64,000 nt of DNA, from the NCBI RefSeq assembly GCF_027887165.1, contig NC_077232.1:17297755-17361754 (forward strand). Direction: 5' to 3'. The notes below the pieces were generated by a model. The model ran no database searches. It was not told the origin of the DNA and worked only from the letters and a program-made list of their open reading frames with translations. Position 1 is the stretch's first letter. Each line of letters begins with the position of its first letter. This stretch comes from Monodelphis domestica (Eukaryota; Chordata; Mammalia; Didelphimorphia; Didelphidae). The position numbers and the translations under genes were made by a program. Shown one piece after another: positions 32,751 through 44,790 of this stretch.

Positions 32751-33764
32751 ACCCTAAAATTATCCCTACAGAAGAGTTTTTCAGAGATTTCCTGATCGTT
32801 TGTATCACATTCATTTCTGAATGAACCTAAATTTAATGTCATTGCCTGTAGGGTAAATGAAGGATATTTTTTCTACATTCTAGCTCAAAGGTGAAGAACC
32901 CTCAAAATGTAGGAGCTGAAGCCCTTAGTATTCTTGTAAATATTTAGATTAGAGAAAAGAAGAACCAATTAGTTAATGAAAAACCTTTTGTTTCATTCTC
33001 AGTGTATTAGGCAGCATTTTCTCTACTCTGGAGAATGAGAAGGAACCCTCTGGGGAAATAAAAAATCTGCACTGGAGAAGTTGACTCTGTATAAAACCAC
33101 AATTGTCAATATTCAGAGCAAACAGAGACTGGCTACATGTTCTTGATGTTCATAAATACAACTAATCCCTGAAGAGTATGGTACAATGGAAAGTGCCATT
33201 GGTTGAGGTTTAGTGGATTTTGGATTAAACAATGGCTCTAAAATTTACTAGTTGGTTGGACAAGTCCATAAACCTAGCTATGTTTCAATGATCCTATGAG
33301 CCTGAGAGTATGAGCTGACAAACAATGAATGACTCAATAAGTAATCTGACTTGAAATATTCTTTTCCTGCTCTTCATCAGCTCAGTTTTAGAATAACACC
33401 AGCACCTTGGACAGTTTCCATGACCCAGGAGTGCAACACCAGGTAGAAGAAATGTTCTGAAAATTTATGAGCTCTATCCTGTGCCTAAAATAAGATGGTA
33501 ATTTAAGAGTTCATGGGGTTAGTTGGAAGAATATCAAAATATTGAAAGCCACAGTGATCTGCCTCCAAAGTAAGTTTTTTTTTTTTAATGACAAATTATC
33601 TTGTTTGTCTATCACAAATCAAACTCATTCTTTTCACAGGGAACATGATGGGAAGATAGGCATTCCTATGTGATGAATCTGTTTCAAGAGCGAGTTTTTC
33701 AAAAGTAAAATCTTCCCTAGTACCAGTGACTAGTAACCATGAGAGAACAACTGATTTAGTTATT
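32751..33764. other. Block D start in unit 2, no gene seen
   Basis: Aligned with 14880-15888 and 57508-58520. The open frame of unit 1 (15469-15804) is interrupted here. No repeat was recognised. Confidence 0.55.
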
Positions 33765-34022
33765 AGATCATCTGAAAAATAATAATACGAAGGATTTATA
33801 TAAACTTTTGAGATTGTGAAGAACTATATGGATATCTCACATGATCTCACCAGACCTAGGAAGTAGATACTATTATTATCCCCAGTTGAAGGACAGGAAA
33901 ATTCTGGCAGAGGTTGTGTCTTACCAAAACCACATATCTAGTAATTGTTTGAAGTGGGATTTAAACTCATATCTTACTAGCTCCCAGTCTAGCATTCTAA
34001 ACACTTTGAAATCAAGCTCCTC
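33765..34022 (-). mobile_element. MIR SINE, unit 2 copy
   Basis: Counterpart of 15889-16145, with 'TACTATTATTATCCCCAGTTGAAGGACAGG' and 'GTGGGATTTAAACTCATATC'. Confidence 0.7.
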
Positions 34023-35332
34023 AGTGTACTCTTCTCCCTTTTCCTGAGCACACAGATCTTCATATTCCAATTTCTATTTTCTGATTTTATTTAAGTAGTT
34101 TTGATCTGTAAGTTCATCAAGATGGGGGACTTCCAAAGTGGAAACATCCTTCATTTATGCAAATTGGTACCCTCTCTATTACTAAGTGTCCTGGTGAGCT
34201 TCTGTACTGAGGGGTTGAATGGTTTGCCTATGATCACAAAATCTATATTTTATAGTCAGGACTTCATCCCAGTTCTTCTTGAAATCAGATCCAGACTTGT
34301 GTCCCTTATTCTATGCTGACTCTCATCTTATTCCACTTCCAAATCCTTGGAAACTTCTAGCACTGGCCTCAATGGGAGAGACAACATAGGTTCTCAAGAA
34401 GCATCAATTAAATAATGCTGATAGCCTCCATATGTGGAAGAAAAAAAATAAATAGGGGAACTCTTCCTCTTTTCTTTTATCTCTTTACATTGTTTATGAA
34501 GAGAGCTTTTTTGAATAGGCTGAAGAGATGGAGAGAGAACAAGGGAAAGATAAAATAAAATATTTCCCTTCTAAAACAAGAAAGTCAAAAGCTTTAGAGG
34601 CCTTGGATAAAAGACCAATTTTTATAAAAATGATATATGATTAGAAATGCAGAAAACCCTGAGTGATTGCTCAAAAAATAAAATGCCAAATTGAACATAC
34701 TTTTCCAGTGATCCCAGGGTAATCCTAGTTTCTTATGTCATGATCCAGTTTTTACCACTCTTCCTAATATCTGAACATATTTAGCATTTGGGATTTCCTC
34801 CATTTGGGTAGTTCCATTTCTACTGCTAATTAAAGTATCTGTTCTATAGGAAACAGTCTTGCTGAAGACTTATTTAAAAAAGTGAAATTCATGAGTTGGC
34901 CATGGAAAGTGCCATGAAAGTGAGAGATAAAGAACCATGGTTCAGCTAGTGGCTCCACCATCTTTGAATGAACAAAGCAACAAACCTGTCTAGACTTCAA
35001 TGTTCTTGTGGTGATGAGACAAACCACTATGACAGACTAGATTTTTAGGAACAGATGCTCCATCATTTATCCCAGTCTTGAAACTTTTCAATCTCCAAAA
35101 GATCAACCAGAGCATTTTATCTGTATTTCTTTTTGGCTCTATTTCAGGCTGTGTCTGTCTCTGTGTCTGTCTCTCCTCTTTTCTAGCACATACTTGAAAA
35201 GTCCCCTTAGGATCCCAATGAAATAACAGAGTGGGATATCCATAGAGAAAGTTACTTATAATCCACTAATGACAAAGTTCTTATTCATCCATCATCTTCT
35301 ACTTTTTGTCTTAATATTAGCCACTTAGTTGT
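34023..35332. other. Block D sequence, unit 2, no gene seen
   Basis: Matches 16146-17458 and 58791-60091. A few short open frames are not conserved across the three copies. Confidence 0.5.
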
Positions 35333-35555
35333 CATGGCAGATAGATTTCTGTGCCTGGAGTCAGGAAAAACTGAGTTCAAATTGTGCCTCAGATACCTGA
35401 TGTGTGACTGTAAGTAAATCACTTAATTTCTTTCTGCCTCACTTTCCTTAGCTATAAAATATGAATAATTATTTAACTTACTCAGGATTATTGGGAGAAT
35501 CAAATTAGTTGTATTTGTTAAGTTCTTTCCAAATCTTAAAATGCTACCACCATCA
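35333..35555 (+). mobile_element. MIR SINE (plus), unit 2 copy
   Basis: Counterpart of 17459-17690: 'TGTGCCTGGAGTCAGGAAAAACTGAGTTC', 'TGTGACTGTAAGTAAATCACTTAATTTC'. Confidence 0.8.
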
Positions 35556-35649
35556 CCATCTTCCCATCTAATTTCATTATGAAAATTACTTTAAAATAAA
35601 AATTTCAAAATGTTTCCTATTCTCCAATTTACATTTGCATCATTCCCTT

Positions 35650-36335
35650 TCACATTATATTTATTACTTTTCTTATTTTTAAAAATTTCTCCATTTTGAA
35701 TACAAAGTTCTTTTACTCCTGTCCAATCCCCTCCATAACCACTGAGAAGGAAAGCAATCTGATATCAGTTTTACATGTGAAATTATGGGAAACACTTCCA
35801 TATAAGCCACAGTCTAAAAACTCAAGAAAAATAAAGAGAAAATTTTATTTCAGTTTGCACTCAGAGTTCATTAGATCTTTCTCTGGATGTAGATTGCATT
35901 TTTTGTAATGAGCCCTTTAGAGTTGTCTTGGATCATTGCAATTGATCAGAGGAGCCAAATCTTTCATGATCAGAATATTGCTGATACTTTGCACAGTGAT
36001 CTCTTGGCTCTTCTCACATCACTTTACACCACTTTGTATATGTTTTTTTCTGAAAGAATGATTTATTATAATGCAATTGTATTCCATCACAAGCATATAT
36101 CATAATTTGTTCATATATTTAATGATTCATGTGCACCCCTCAGTTTCCAATTCTTTGTCACCACAAAAAGACTTGCTAAAAGTATATTCATAAATATGGA
36201 CCATTTTACATTTTCTTTCATCTCTTTTGAATATAGAATTTTTGTTGATATTGGCAGGTAAAAAGGATATTGATAGTTTGATAGATGCTTAAGCATAATT
36301 AAAAATTGTTCTCCAGAATTGTTGGACTACTTTCT
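35650..36335 (-). mobile_element. Old 5'-truncated L1 3' end, unit 2 copy
   Basis: Counterpart of 17760-18500; same L1 3' UTR and ORF2 end ('TCCATCACAAGCATATATCAT', 'CCAATTCTTTGTCACCACAAAAAGAC'). Confidence 0.75.
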
Positions 36336-37110
36336 CATTTTAATTCATGCAACTGAATCACAGAAAAGGCAAAGAACTTTTCCAAAGTCTCTAAGTGAGT
36401 TAATCACAAGACTGGAATTAGGACCTAGAGCTCCTTTTTTGAGATTTTGGGTATGTCATTTACCTTTTCTAATCTTTAGTTTTCTCATCAGAAAAAATAG
36501 GGATTTAGATCAGAATGCCTCTAAGATTTCCTCATGTACAAGTCTATAGTCTCATAACTTTGGACAGTTTGTTTAACCTTTCTAAGACTCTGTTTTAGTA
36601 TCTATAAAACTAGTGGGTTGGAAAATTCCCTTCCAACACTCAATCCTATATTTCTAAGTAATTATAAAGAATATTCTCATCGAACCATGTCTTATTAATG
36701 CAATATTAATGATATGATAATCTAATAATATAACAACATAATGTTTAAAATGTTAAATAATAATAATAATATAATATTATGAATAACACTTTCTTTGTTC
36801 CTAATATTCATCAAGTTTTTCCTAGAAAGAACTTTTCCAAATCTACAAGTCTTTGTAGTTAATAAACTCATGTTTAAGCAAAATTTCAATTTACACAAAC
36901 AACAATTAAAAACGAAGCAGAGTAGTGGTTAGACATTCAGGGAATAATGACAATTTTGGGAGGGAAGTTTTGTTTACATTCCCAGAAACATCTTTCTGTT
37001 TCTAAGGCAAACCACAACTTTGTTAATGTTGACATATTAAATATTATTTACAAGAACGCTCTTTCCAGTCATATCTTTCTGGTCAAAAAGGTGAAAAATC
37101 CTACTTATAG
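36336..37110. other. Duplicated sequence with weak MIR-like pieces, unit 2
   Basis: Aligned with 18501-19289 and 61116-61890. It includes an AT-rich stretch with TAATAATAATAATATAATATT near 36760. Confidence 0.45.
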
Positions 37111-39060
37111 GTCAAGTGAATGTGTCTGCTATGTGCTAAGCACTATATAGAAAGAAATGTAAAATATGGTTTCTTCTTTCATGGAAATCACTATCTAATC
37201 TGGAAAAATATGAAAGCAACTAAATAAAATCAAAAAATGTTATAGAAAAATTTTAAGATAGTCACAGAAGGAAGGCATTAGTATTATTAATAAAGGTTTC
37301 TTGAAAAGGGTGGGGTCTTGGCTGAAACTTAGAAGGAAGCAGAAAGCAAAGAAAGGAAGGGAGAGAATTCCAATGATGGAGGACAGTCAGTGAATATGAC
37401 CAAGGCAGATAAATAGAAAGTAATATGCCAGGAATAGCAAGAAGACTGCTATCAATAGATCAGGAAGTTAATGGAAGCAGGTAAGGGGTTAGAATTTTGG
37501 AGAAATAGGAATCCATTAGATCATGATGATCTTTAAAAGGCCAAGGATCTTACATATGATTCTGGAGGTTTATTGGAATTTGTAGACAAGGGGAATGACA
37601 TGATCAGATCTACAGCTTAGGAAGATCAATTTGACAACTTAGAAAAGGATGGACTGGAGAAGGGAGATATTTGGGAGGGGGGAAACCATGGACATGTTTT
37701 TGCAATAGTAGAAGGATGAGGTGATAAGGGTCTGGACTAGAGTGGTTACAATTCAAGAGGAGAGAGAGGGAAATATATGAAAGATGTTATAAATTTAGAA
37801 ATGACAAGGCATGATGACTTATTGGGGGTAATAAAAACTGAATTGAGGATGGCATCTAGGTGATGAGGTAGAATGCTGTGAAGAAGAGCAGGAAAATTAG
37901 GTAGAATGGAGGGTTTTGAGAAAAAAAATGAGTTTGGTTTTGGATATTATTGAAGTTAAGATATCTATAGAACATCTAATTTGAGCTGTCCAGTAGGCAC
38001 TTGGAAATATGAGATTAGAAGTCAGAAAAGGTGTTAGGTTTTGAAAAATAGAGCTGAGAATTATCTGCATAAAGATAGTAAATAAATCCATGAGAGCTGA
38101 TAAGATCATCAAATGAAAGAGAATAGTGGAAGATGAGAAGTCCCATGACAGTACCTTATGGGAAACTCCTGGCTAAAGGACATTACTAAATTAATATTGA
38201 ACAAAGGAGATCAAGAATGATCAATGAGAAAAATGTGAAGATTACTAGGCAAGAGCAGTGTCACAAACATTTTAGAGAGTAGAGAGTTTCAAGAAGTAGG
38301 TAGTTGACAGCACCACAGGTTGCAGAGAGCATAAGAAGGATAAGGATTTAGAAAAGAGCATTAGATCATGATGAAGGGAATGACAGAAAAAACAAGCAAA
38401 CATCAAAGTGAAGTGATGCAAACTGAAATGAGAAGAACCGGGAGATCGTTGTTTACAGTATCAGCAATTTTGTATGATGATCATCTGTGAATGACTTGGC
38501 TACTCAGATCAATAGAATGAGCTGAGAACATTCCAAAGAACTCATGGTGAAAAAATGCCATCCACCTTGATAGAGAATTAATGAATTCTGACTGAAAACT
38601 AAAGTATAATTTTCTCCCGTTTTTCCATTTTATGATGATATGGCTAATAGGGAAGTATGTTTGGGATGATTCTGTATGTGTAAGTTATATTGTACTTGCC
38701 TTCTTGGTAGATGAGGGAGGTTGAGAAGGTGAGTGAGTCTATAAATTCAAAATTTAGAAAAAAAAGAATGGTGGATGGTGAATTGGAGTGTGTGTGTGTC
38801 TGTGTGTTGGGGAGGGGTGGCATTGGTAACTTTGGAAGAGCAGTTTCAGTTGAATGCTGAAGTCAGAAGCCAAATTACAGAGATATTAAAACACGAGAAG
38901 AAAGGAAGTGGAGACTCTGACTGTAGAAGGTCTTTCCAAGCAATTTACCATAAAAGGAAGATGATATTAGATAGATAGATTTGTTGTGAGTTTTTTTTTA
39001 GAATAAGGAAAATCTAAGAATGTTTGTAGGCAGTAGGGGAGAGCATACAGGAAGACATGA
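37111..39060 (-). mobile_element. Ancient L2/L3-type LINE remnant, unit 2 copy
   Basis: Counterpart of 19290-21560. The RT-like segment is decayed further than in unit 1, but the minus strand at 37897-38112 still follows the same reading (MILSALMDLFTIFMQIILSSI). It is cut at about 39065 by a local deletion relative to unit 1. It lies about 0.45 kb upstream of OR3. Confidence 0.65.
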
Positions 39061-39475
39061 AAGATTATTCACATACCACTGTATATGAATAACATGAACG
39101 GTAAAGAATTGTGTGTGTAATATAAGGTCAGACTTGACAAGGCAAGATCAATGGTAGGATTAGGAAACAAGAGAGGAAAAATAGGATGAATCTGAAAAGA
39201 CATTGTGCAGGTTTGAAGGAAGATAGAGATTCTAATATGCAGAAGTGTTTTCAAAGGCATGGCAGCATACATCCCTATCATGTAAGTAGAAATATTACAA
39301 AGGTCAATTTAAATGCAACAGAGAAAGAAAAGAACCAATATAAATGATGTGAAAAGCTAGAGGAAGTCTTGATTGTGGAGGGATTTAAATGTCAGGCTGA
39401 GAATTTTGGATTTCAGTCCAGATGAGTAGGAGCCACTGAAGGTTTCAGAGTAAAGAGTTAGTTACAAAACTTTTC
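39061..39475. other. Proximal 5' flank of OR3
   Basis: From about 39239 on it is about 97% identical to 21840-22060 upstream of OR2 (7 differences counted over about 240 bases). No promoter can be placed. Confidence 0.5.
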
Positions 39476-39498
39476 TTGACTCATTTTTTTCTCAACAG
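39476..39498 (+). promoter_or_regulatory. 3' splice site before OR3 coding exon
   Basis: A polypyrimidine tract and CTCAACAG ending at 39498 lie ten bases before the ATG, as in OR2. The clear CTAAC branch-like motif of OR2 is missing because the sequence differs here; TTGAC at 39476-39480 is the nearest candidate. Confidence 0.6.
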
Positions 39499-39508
39499 AA
39501 CATTGAAT

Positions 39509-40444
39509 ATGGGAAGAAATGAAACTTCTGTAACTATATTCACCCTCCAAGGAATCTCAGACCAACCAGAGATGCAGGTTATCATCTTTTTTCCATTCCT
39601 GGGAATTTATATCATGACTTTGACTTGGAACTTGGGCCTCATTATCCTCATCAGGACTGACTCCCATCTTCACTCCCCCATGTACTTCTTTCTTAGTTTT
39701 CTGTCCTTCATAGACATCTGCTACTCTTCCTCTATTTCCCCAAGAATGCTCTCTGACTTCTTCCTGGTAGAAAAAACAATTTCCTTCTTAGCCTGTGCTA
39801 CTGAGTCTTTTTTTATGGCCTGGATGGGACTGACTGAATGTTGTCTCTTGGCGATCATGGCATATGACCGTTATGTGGCCATCTACAATCCACTGAGGTA
39901 TTCTACCATCATGCATCTGCCAATCTGTGGAAAGTTGGTGGCTGGAGCCTATGTAGCTGGATGCCTTGGTAGCTTAGTCCACACAATAGCTGGTTTCCAT
40001 CTCCATTTTTGTGGGCCAAATATAATTAATCACTTTTTCTGTGATATTCCTCAGATCATAGCCCTGTCTTGCTCTAACACTTTCATCAATCAAATCATGG
40101 TGTTTGTGGTAGCACTTTTCTTTGGCCTCTTCTCATTCCTTTTTATCATCATGACCTATGTGTACATCACAGTCACTATCCTGAAAATGCCCTCAGCCAA
40201 GGGAAGGGCAAAAGCCTTCAACACCTGTGCCTCCCACTTGATCGCTGTTACTCTCTTCTTTGGGACTGCTCTTTCTGTGTACCTGCATCCCAGCTCTGCA
40301 AATTCAAAACCCCTGGATAAGGTGTTGTCTGTCTTCTATGCAATCATCATCCCTGTGCTGAACCCCCTGATCTACAGCCTCAGGAACAAAGAAATCAAGG
40401 CTGCCCTCAAGAGGCTCATGAAAAGGGGAAAATTTCCCCAATAA
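39509..40444 (+). CDS. Olfactory receptor, class II, OR5-like (OR copy 3)
   Basis: An intact OR of 311 aa, paralogue of OR2, with the same motifs: N4 glycosylation site, LHSPMYFFLS, MAYDRYVAIYNPL, HFFCDIPQIIALSCSN with the EC2 cysteines, KAFNTCASH and [12 protein letters not shown] 39509 is chosen because it is the first ATG after the acceptor at 39498; upstream in-frame codons reach only a TTG at 39476 that would lie within the intron. There are 29 substitutions against OR2, clustered at residues 99-109 (TM3), 158-171 (EC2), 204-206 (TM5, CIL to FFG), 244-250 (TM6) and 260-268 (EC3). One extra C-terminal residue (Q) is present. It is presumably a functional odorant receptor with altered tuning; the ligand is unknown. 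Confidence 0.95.
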   Translation: MGRNETSVTIFTLQGISDQPEMQVIIFFPFLGIYIMTLTWNLGLIILIRTDSHLHSPMYFFLSFLSFIDICYSSSISPRMLSDFFLVEKTISFLACATESFFMAWMGLTECCLLAIMAYDRYVAIYNPLRYSTIMHLPICGKLVAGAYVAGCLGSLVHTIAGFHLHFCGPNIINHFFCDIPQIIALSCSNTFINQIMVFVVALFFGLFSFLFIIMTYVYITVTILKMPSAKGRAKAFNTCASHLIAVTLFFGTALSVYLHPSSANSKPLDKVLSVFYAIIIPVLNPLIYSLRNKEIKAALKRLMKRGKFPQ

Positions 40445-40477
40445 TTATGCTTCCAGTTTTCTTTATTATAATTAGTT

Positions 40478-40483
40478 AATAAA
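40478..40483 (+). promoter_or_regulatory. Polyadenylation signal behind OR3
   Basis: AATAAA, 34 bases after the stop. The second hexamer present behind OR1 and OR2 is AATAAG here. Confidence 0.5.
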
Positions 40484-41060
40484 TCTTATAATAAGTATAC
40501 AGGTGGATTCTTGTGATTGAAGTAGTAAAATGAAGTCCTAGTGTTGAAACTCCCTTCACTGATGTAGATGGCAACTTATTCATAGCTGATGGTCTTAGAG
40601 AGTTGCCACATCTTCCCAGTGGCATTCTAGCAGCATCTCCTGAAGATCTAAATGAAGTGATGGTTTGGAAAGCCAAGGGTAGAGTGAACTCAAGTTGAAG
40701 GATCTGCTAAGAATGCTGAAAAAAGCTAGAGCACACCCAAGTAGATCATCTTGAAGACTCTAGCAAAATGACTTCCAGGATTTCTTACTTTTTTGCCATA
40801 TTTACTGACTAAGTTTGAATCTAGACTTCCTTTAACTTTCTATATATACTTCTAGAAATGTGAATCAGAGATTTATTGGAGAAATTTTGTACAAACTTTA
40901 TCACTCTAGCAGATATCCCTTTGTAAAAGCTAATTAAATCTGTCTATTATATTTATGAACAATCACATTTGGAAGTATAATATTGATGACTTTTAAGCTA
41001 TAACAATAAAAAGACTGAAAGGAATGAAGCCATCTTGTCTCTGGGGGAATTACTATTTTT
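40484..41060. other. Duplicated OR3 3' flank, shortened
   Basis: Block A with an internal loss of about 780 bases: after 'GTCTTAGAGAGTTGCC' it jumps to sequence matching unit 1 position 1225. It includes the empty target site of L1-A (40719-40734). Confidence 0.6.
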
Positions 41061-41250
41061 TAAGCCTTTCTCTTCTTTCTTAGAATTGATATTGTTTATT
41101 AGTTCCAAGGCAGAAGAATGGTAAGAGGTAGGCAATGGGGGTTAAGTAACTTGTCCAGGGTCACAAAACTAGGAAGTGTCTGAGGCCAGAATGCAACCCA
41201 ACTCCCATCCAAGTCTTGGCTTTCAATCCACTGAGCCACCCACCCACCCC
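41061..41250 (-). mobile_element. tRNA-derived SINE, unit 3 copy
   Basis: Same ancestral insertion as 1682-1862 and 32161-32351; the CCACTGAGCCACCCACCCACCCC head end is visible. Confidence 0.85.
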
Positions 41251-41404
41251 TGAAATTACTTGTAAATGTGTGTAATCATCTCAGATCATGAGCCATGTAT
41301 ACTTGTGAATGTTTTGAAGCATTTTCCTCAATGTAACTTCTAGGCATTTTGGATAAATCAATTTAAAATCATTTATTAAGCAAGTACTGGTACAAAAATC
41401 TGAT

Positions 41405-41639
41405 GATATAGATGCTCTGGCCTCTTGTAGAATCTTCCTATATGACAATTAATTCTCAAAGTTTCCTTAGTAAAATAGTTCTTTTAGTTCCCTTCCAGTG
41501 TCTCACTAGACCTCTCTTATCATAATTAACAGACAGTAATTAGCCTAGTATTCAATCTCTCCTAAAGAAATAGCAAAAAATATAAAGTCTCTGTGAGAGA
41601 GGCTATTTAAGTTCCAGTTATACATTATTCTAGTCCTCC
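41405..41639. other. Unclassified unit-3-specific sequence
   Basis: Sequence with no counterpart in unit 1. The first ~20 bases (GATGCTCTGG) are shared with unit 2 just before its LTR remnant. No feature was recognised. Confidence 0.4.
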
Positions 41640-41900
41640 TATATGATGTTTTGTTACTTCACTCTGCATCAGTTCATAGGTCATCTCATGATTCTCTGAA
41701 TTCTTCATATTCATAATTTCTTTGGCATGGTAGCATTCCACTGTGTACCTTGTTCAGCCATTCCTCAATCAAGTAACTTCTATATTATTACCAATTCTTT
41801 GCTACTAAAACAAATTTTAAAAAGTGTTTCAATTAATCTTTTGATCTCTTGTTCTATCTTTGACCTTCTGGACTATATTCCTCACAGAAGAATTTCTGGG
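41640..41900 (-). mobile_element. Old L1 ORF2-end fragment
   Basis: The complement of L1 ORF2 near its end: 'TTCACTCTGCATCAGTTCATAGG', 'GGTAGCATTCCACTGTGTACC', 'TTGTTCAGCCATTCCTCAATC', 'ACCAATTCTTTGCTACTAAAAC'. It is diverged and short, and absent from unit 1. Confidence 0.65.
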
Positions 41901-41939
41901 ACAAAGATCATGCACATTTCATTGAATGAATTCCCAGTC

Positions 41940-42165
41940 TTTGGGAGATAGGTATTATTATTGTTATTATTTTATATATTAGGAAACATGTCAAAAGAAG
42001 TCTTTTCCATTAGAATATAAGATCCTTGAGGTATGGGACTACAAAAAAGGAATGTCTTGGCCAGTTACACAGCAAATGTGTTTCAGAAGCTGGATTTAAG
42101 ATCATTCTTCTTGGTATCAGACTCAGTGTTCAATACAATGTAATACCTAGGAGCTTCTCGAGGCT
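41940..42165 (-). mobile_element. MIR SINE, unit 3 counterpart of 2628-2930
   Basis: The alignment starts at the GGTATTATTATTGTTATTATT run and continues through 'TCTTGGCCAGTTACACAGCAAATG'. Confidence 0.6.
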
Positions 42166-42209
42166 GAGGTTTATGGAATATTAAGAAGAAATGAGTCTTA
42201 CTTTGCCAA

Positions 42210-43560
42210 ATGCATTTTATTCATACATTGATTTCATTATATTTGGAGTGGCTTTGTTTTTTTGTGATTATTATTTTTCTTCATGTTGAATGATACTTTC
42301 ATTCTTGATATAAGTCCAACTTAATCAGAGTGAATAATTTTTGGACATATTCCTGACATCTTTATGTTAGAATTTCATTTAAAAGTGTTTAAGTCAATCT
42401 TTTTCTTAATTTGTTGTTATTTTCTGCTTAACATGTCATGTCCATATTCATTTATGAAATAAATTTGATAATTTCTCTTCTCAATTTTTATGAATAATTT
42501 GTGCAGCATGGATATTGATTATACTTTAAATAATAAAAAACACTTATAAGTTCATGTTTCCCAGATGTCCCCCTCCCACCTTTGATTATTGCTTTCTCAT
42601 TTGTTCAGTTCCATTTTCTTTTTTTAATTAAGAATTGTGGGTTTCTTTGTTACTTTTGTTTTTTCTTTTAATTGTCATTAATTACACAGTTGGTATGTTA
42701 TTGTCTGTTTTTTAATTTATGTTCTCAGTGTTATAATATTTTACAGAGGACATCTTTTGTAGTATCTTGGGAATTTTGATGTGTCTTCTAATCAAAATCA
42801 TTCTCTTTCACATAGTTATTGTTGCTATATTCACCTGCAGATTATAACTCTCTATTTGTATCAGTATCTTTTGCTTGCATTATTTGTATTCATTAATTCT
42901 TTTTGAATTGTAATTTAAAAATGATGCTTAGTGGTTTTGCATTCTGGTCTATAATTTGTGCTCAGAAACATATTTTTAAGTTATTATGTGGTACTGAGTA
43001 ATATGTGTATTCTTTAGTATTGACATTTAAAAGTTGCCATAAATGTTTCAGTTCTCTATTCTCTGAATCTGTTCGTCTATATTTTTCATTATTTACTTTT
43101 GAATTAATTTGCCTGTCACTTAGTGAGAAATAAAGTTTCATAATTGTTGTGATACAGTCCATGTCTTTTTGAATTTTAATTAACTTTTCCTATATGAATT
43201 TGGATGCTCTAACTATTTTAAAGCAAATATATTTCATAATAACATTAATTCATTGTCACCTTCTTTTAGGAATTGTGCACTATTCCTTTTTTAGAACTCT
43301 TAAAGTCATACGTATGGTTTTTTAAAAAGAATCATTATAATTTCACCTTTACTGATTTCCCTTATGCTAATATATATTGTTCTTATGTCTATTTTTAAAT
43401 TTTATATGTTTTATTTTTAGATATGTTTTTGGACTAACCACTTACTTGGGTTTTGCTTTCATATTCATTTTGTAACTATCTTTTTGTTAGATTATTTAAT
43501 CCATTAACATTTATAATTGCTAAATTTTGATTTTCTCTATTTAGGTAATTTTATTTATTT
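42210..43560 (-). mobile_element. Ancient L1 ORF2 remnant, unit 3 copy
   Basis: Counterpart of 2960-4430 ('TTGAATGATACTTTCATTCTTG', 'GTTATTATGTGGTACTGAGTAATATGTG'). It lacks about 270 bases present in unit 1 near 3390-3680, and continues past the point where unit 1 has an AT microsatellite. Confidence 0.65.
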
Positions 43561-44660
43561 TTATTCCCAACTACTTTTTATTTTCCTACAAATAGTTTTT
43601 CCTCCACTGCTTTGCAGCAAGTTTGTTATCATGAGTTCTATTCTCCTTCCCAATTCCTGCTTATCTACCTCATCACACATTCTTTGAATTTAGTTACAGT
43701 CTTAATCTCTCTTTCTTCAAGTCATCTTTTCCTCCTCCTTTTTCTCCTCTTTCCTAGTCCCAGAGAAGGTAATATCCAAATGTGCAAATTCCCCCAAGAT
43801 GAAATCCATTATAAAATTCCTTTCTCATACTGAATATGCTTAACTCTTTTCCCTTGAGAATGTTCATTAGTGAAATCCTCTATTTTTCCCTTCTAAAGAA
43901 ATGCCCTCACCCCCATTAATAACTACACCCAAACTATCCATTCCATTGCCTGTAAGATTTTTTGTTCCCACTCTCACACACATATAATTTGAAGGAATAA
44001 TAATTTTCATCTCACTTCCCATCTCACTTTTGATACCATTGTGGTGCATAACCCTTTTCCTTCAATTTCTTTTGTATTCTATCCCAATGATTAAAACTTT
44101 TTATTCTGTTACTTTCTCCCACACATGATATTCATTCACTTAAAGGGATCAGAGGATTTAATGCATAGAATATTAATTCAATTCTTCAAGCTTTCCTCTT
44201 AGCAGTTCTTTGATGTCCCTTAAAATCTTTAGCCCCATTGATCTTTTTTGTTGCTTGATGCTGTTACTTTCTTCTTTTCTTTATCTTATATAAGTCTTTC
44301 TCTTTAAAAAAACTATCAATATGACAACTTATTTCATTATTTATTATATTTTTGATGGTTATAAATACTTGCCATTCTTGTGCTGTTGTTCAGTATACTT
44401 GCAATGTGAATACTTAGATAATCTCTGGGGAAGAGATAAAGTACAGGGATGATTCGCATGCCTCTCTGGGTAGGTCCACGTCTTTAAGATATATCGGGAT
44501 TGCAAAATGAATTTCTTTGTATTTCAGAATATAATATTCCTTTGTCTTCCCTGTTTACTTATGAATGAAAAACAATTTTGTGTTATCAAAATTTCCTTCC
44601 TTGATATCTGCAAGTTGTTGGGGGTTTTTCTAGTTGATTGCAAAATTTTTCAGAGGTCCA
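43561..44660. other. Pyrimidine-rich unclassified sequence
   Basis: It directly continues the minus-strand ancient L1 and is pyrimidine-rich on the plus strand, as expected of an L1 inter-ORF region read in antisense. It may be the decayed inter-ORF/ORF1 part, but no ORF1 reading is recognisable. No host gene is seen. Confidence 0.35.
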
Positions 44661-44669
44661 TGTTAAAAC

Positions 44670-44790
44670 ATTATGATGTGTGGTTAGGAGTGCTGGTCTG
44701 GAAGACCTCAGTTAACATAATTTCTCTGAAACTTAAAAGCCATGTTCTGATGGCCAAGTCACTTAACTCTCCGTGACATTAATTTTCTTA
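44670..44790 (+). mobile_element. MIR SINE fragment, host of nested insertions
   Basis: 'GGAGTGCTGGTCTGGAAGACCTC', 'TGGCCAAGTCACTTAACTCTCC' follow plus-strand MIR order. The SINE and then the young L1 sit in its 3' half. Confidence 0.6.

Larger units (their letters stand above)
22111..39508. repeat. Segmental duplication unit 2 (OR2 to OR3)
   Basis: This is the shortest unit. It contains the OR and block A, the latter split by a full-length L1, and then jumps at about 32516-32750 straight to block D. All sequence equivalent to unit 1 positions 2.05-14.88 kb (and unit 3 positions 41.4-57.5 kb) is missing. A second local deletion near 39065 removes what corresponds to about 21250-21680 in unit 1. 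Confidence 0.8.

Noticed and set aside
44417-44510. A short segment (GGGGAAGAGATAAAGTACAGGG, TCGCATGCCTC) examined as a possible small RNA gene
   Set aside because: No tRNA, snRNA or Y-RNA structure or promoter motif could be recognised; probably decayed L1 sequence.
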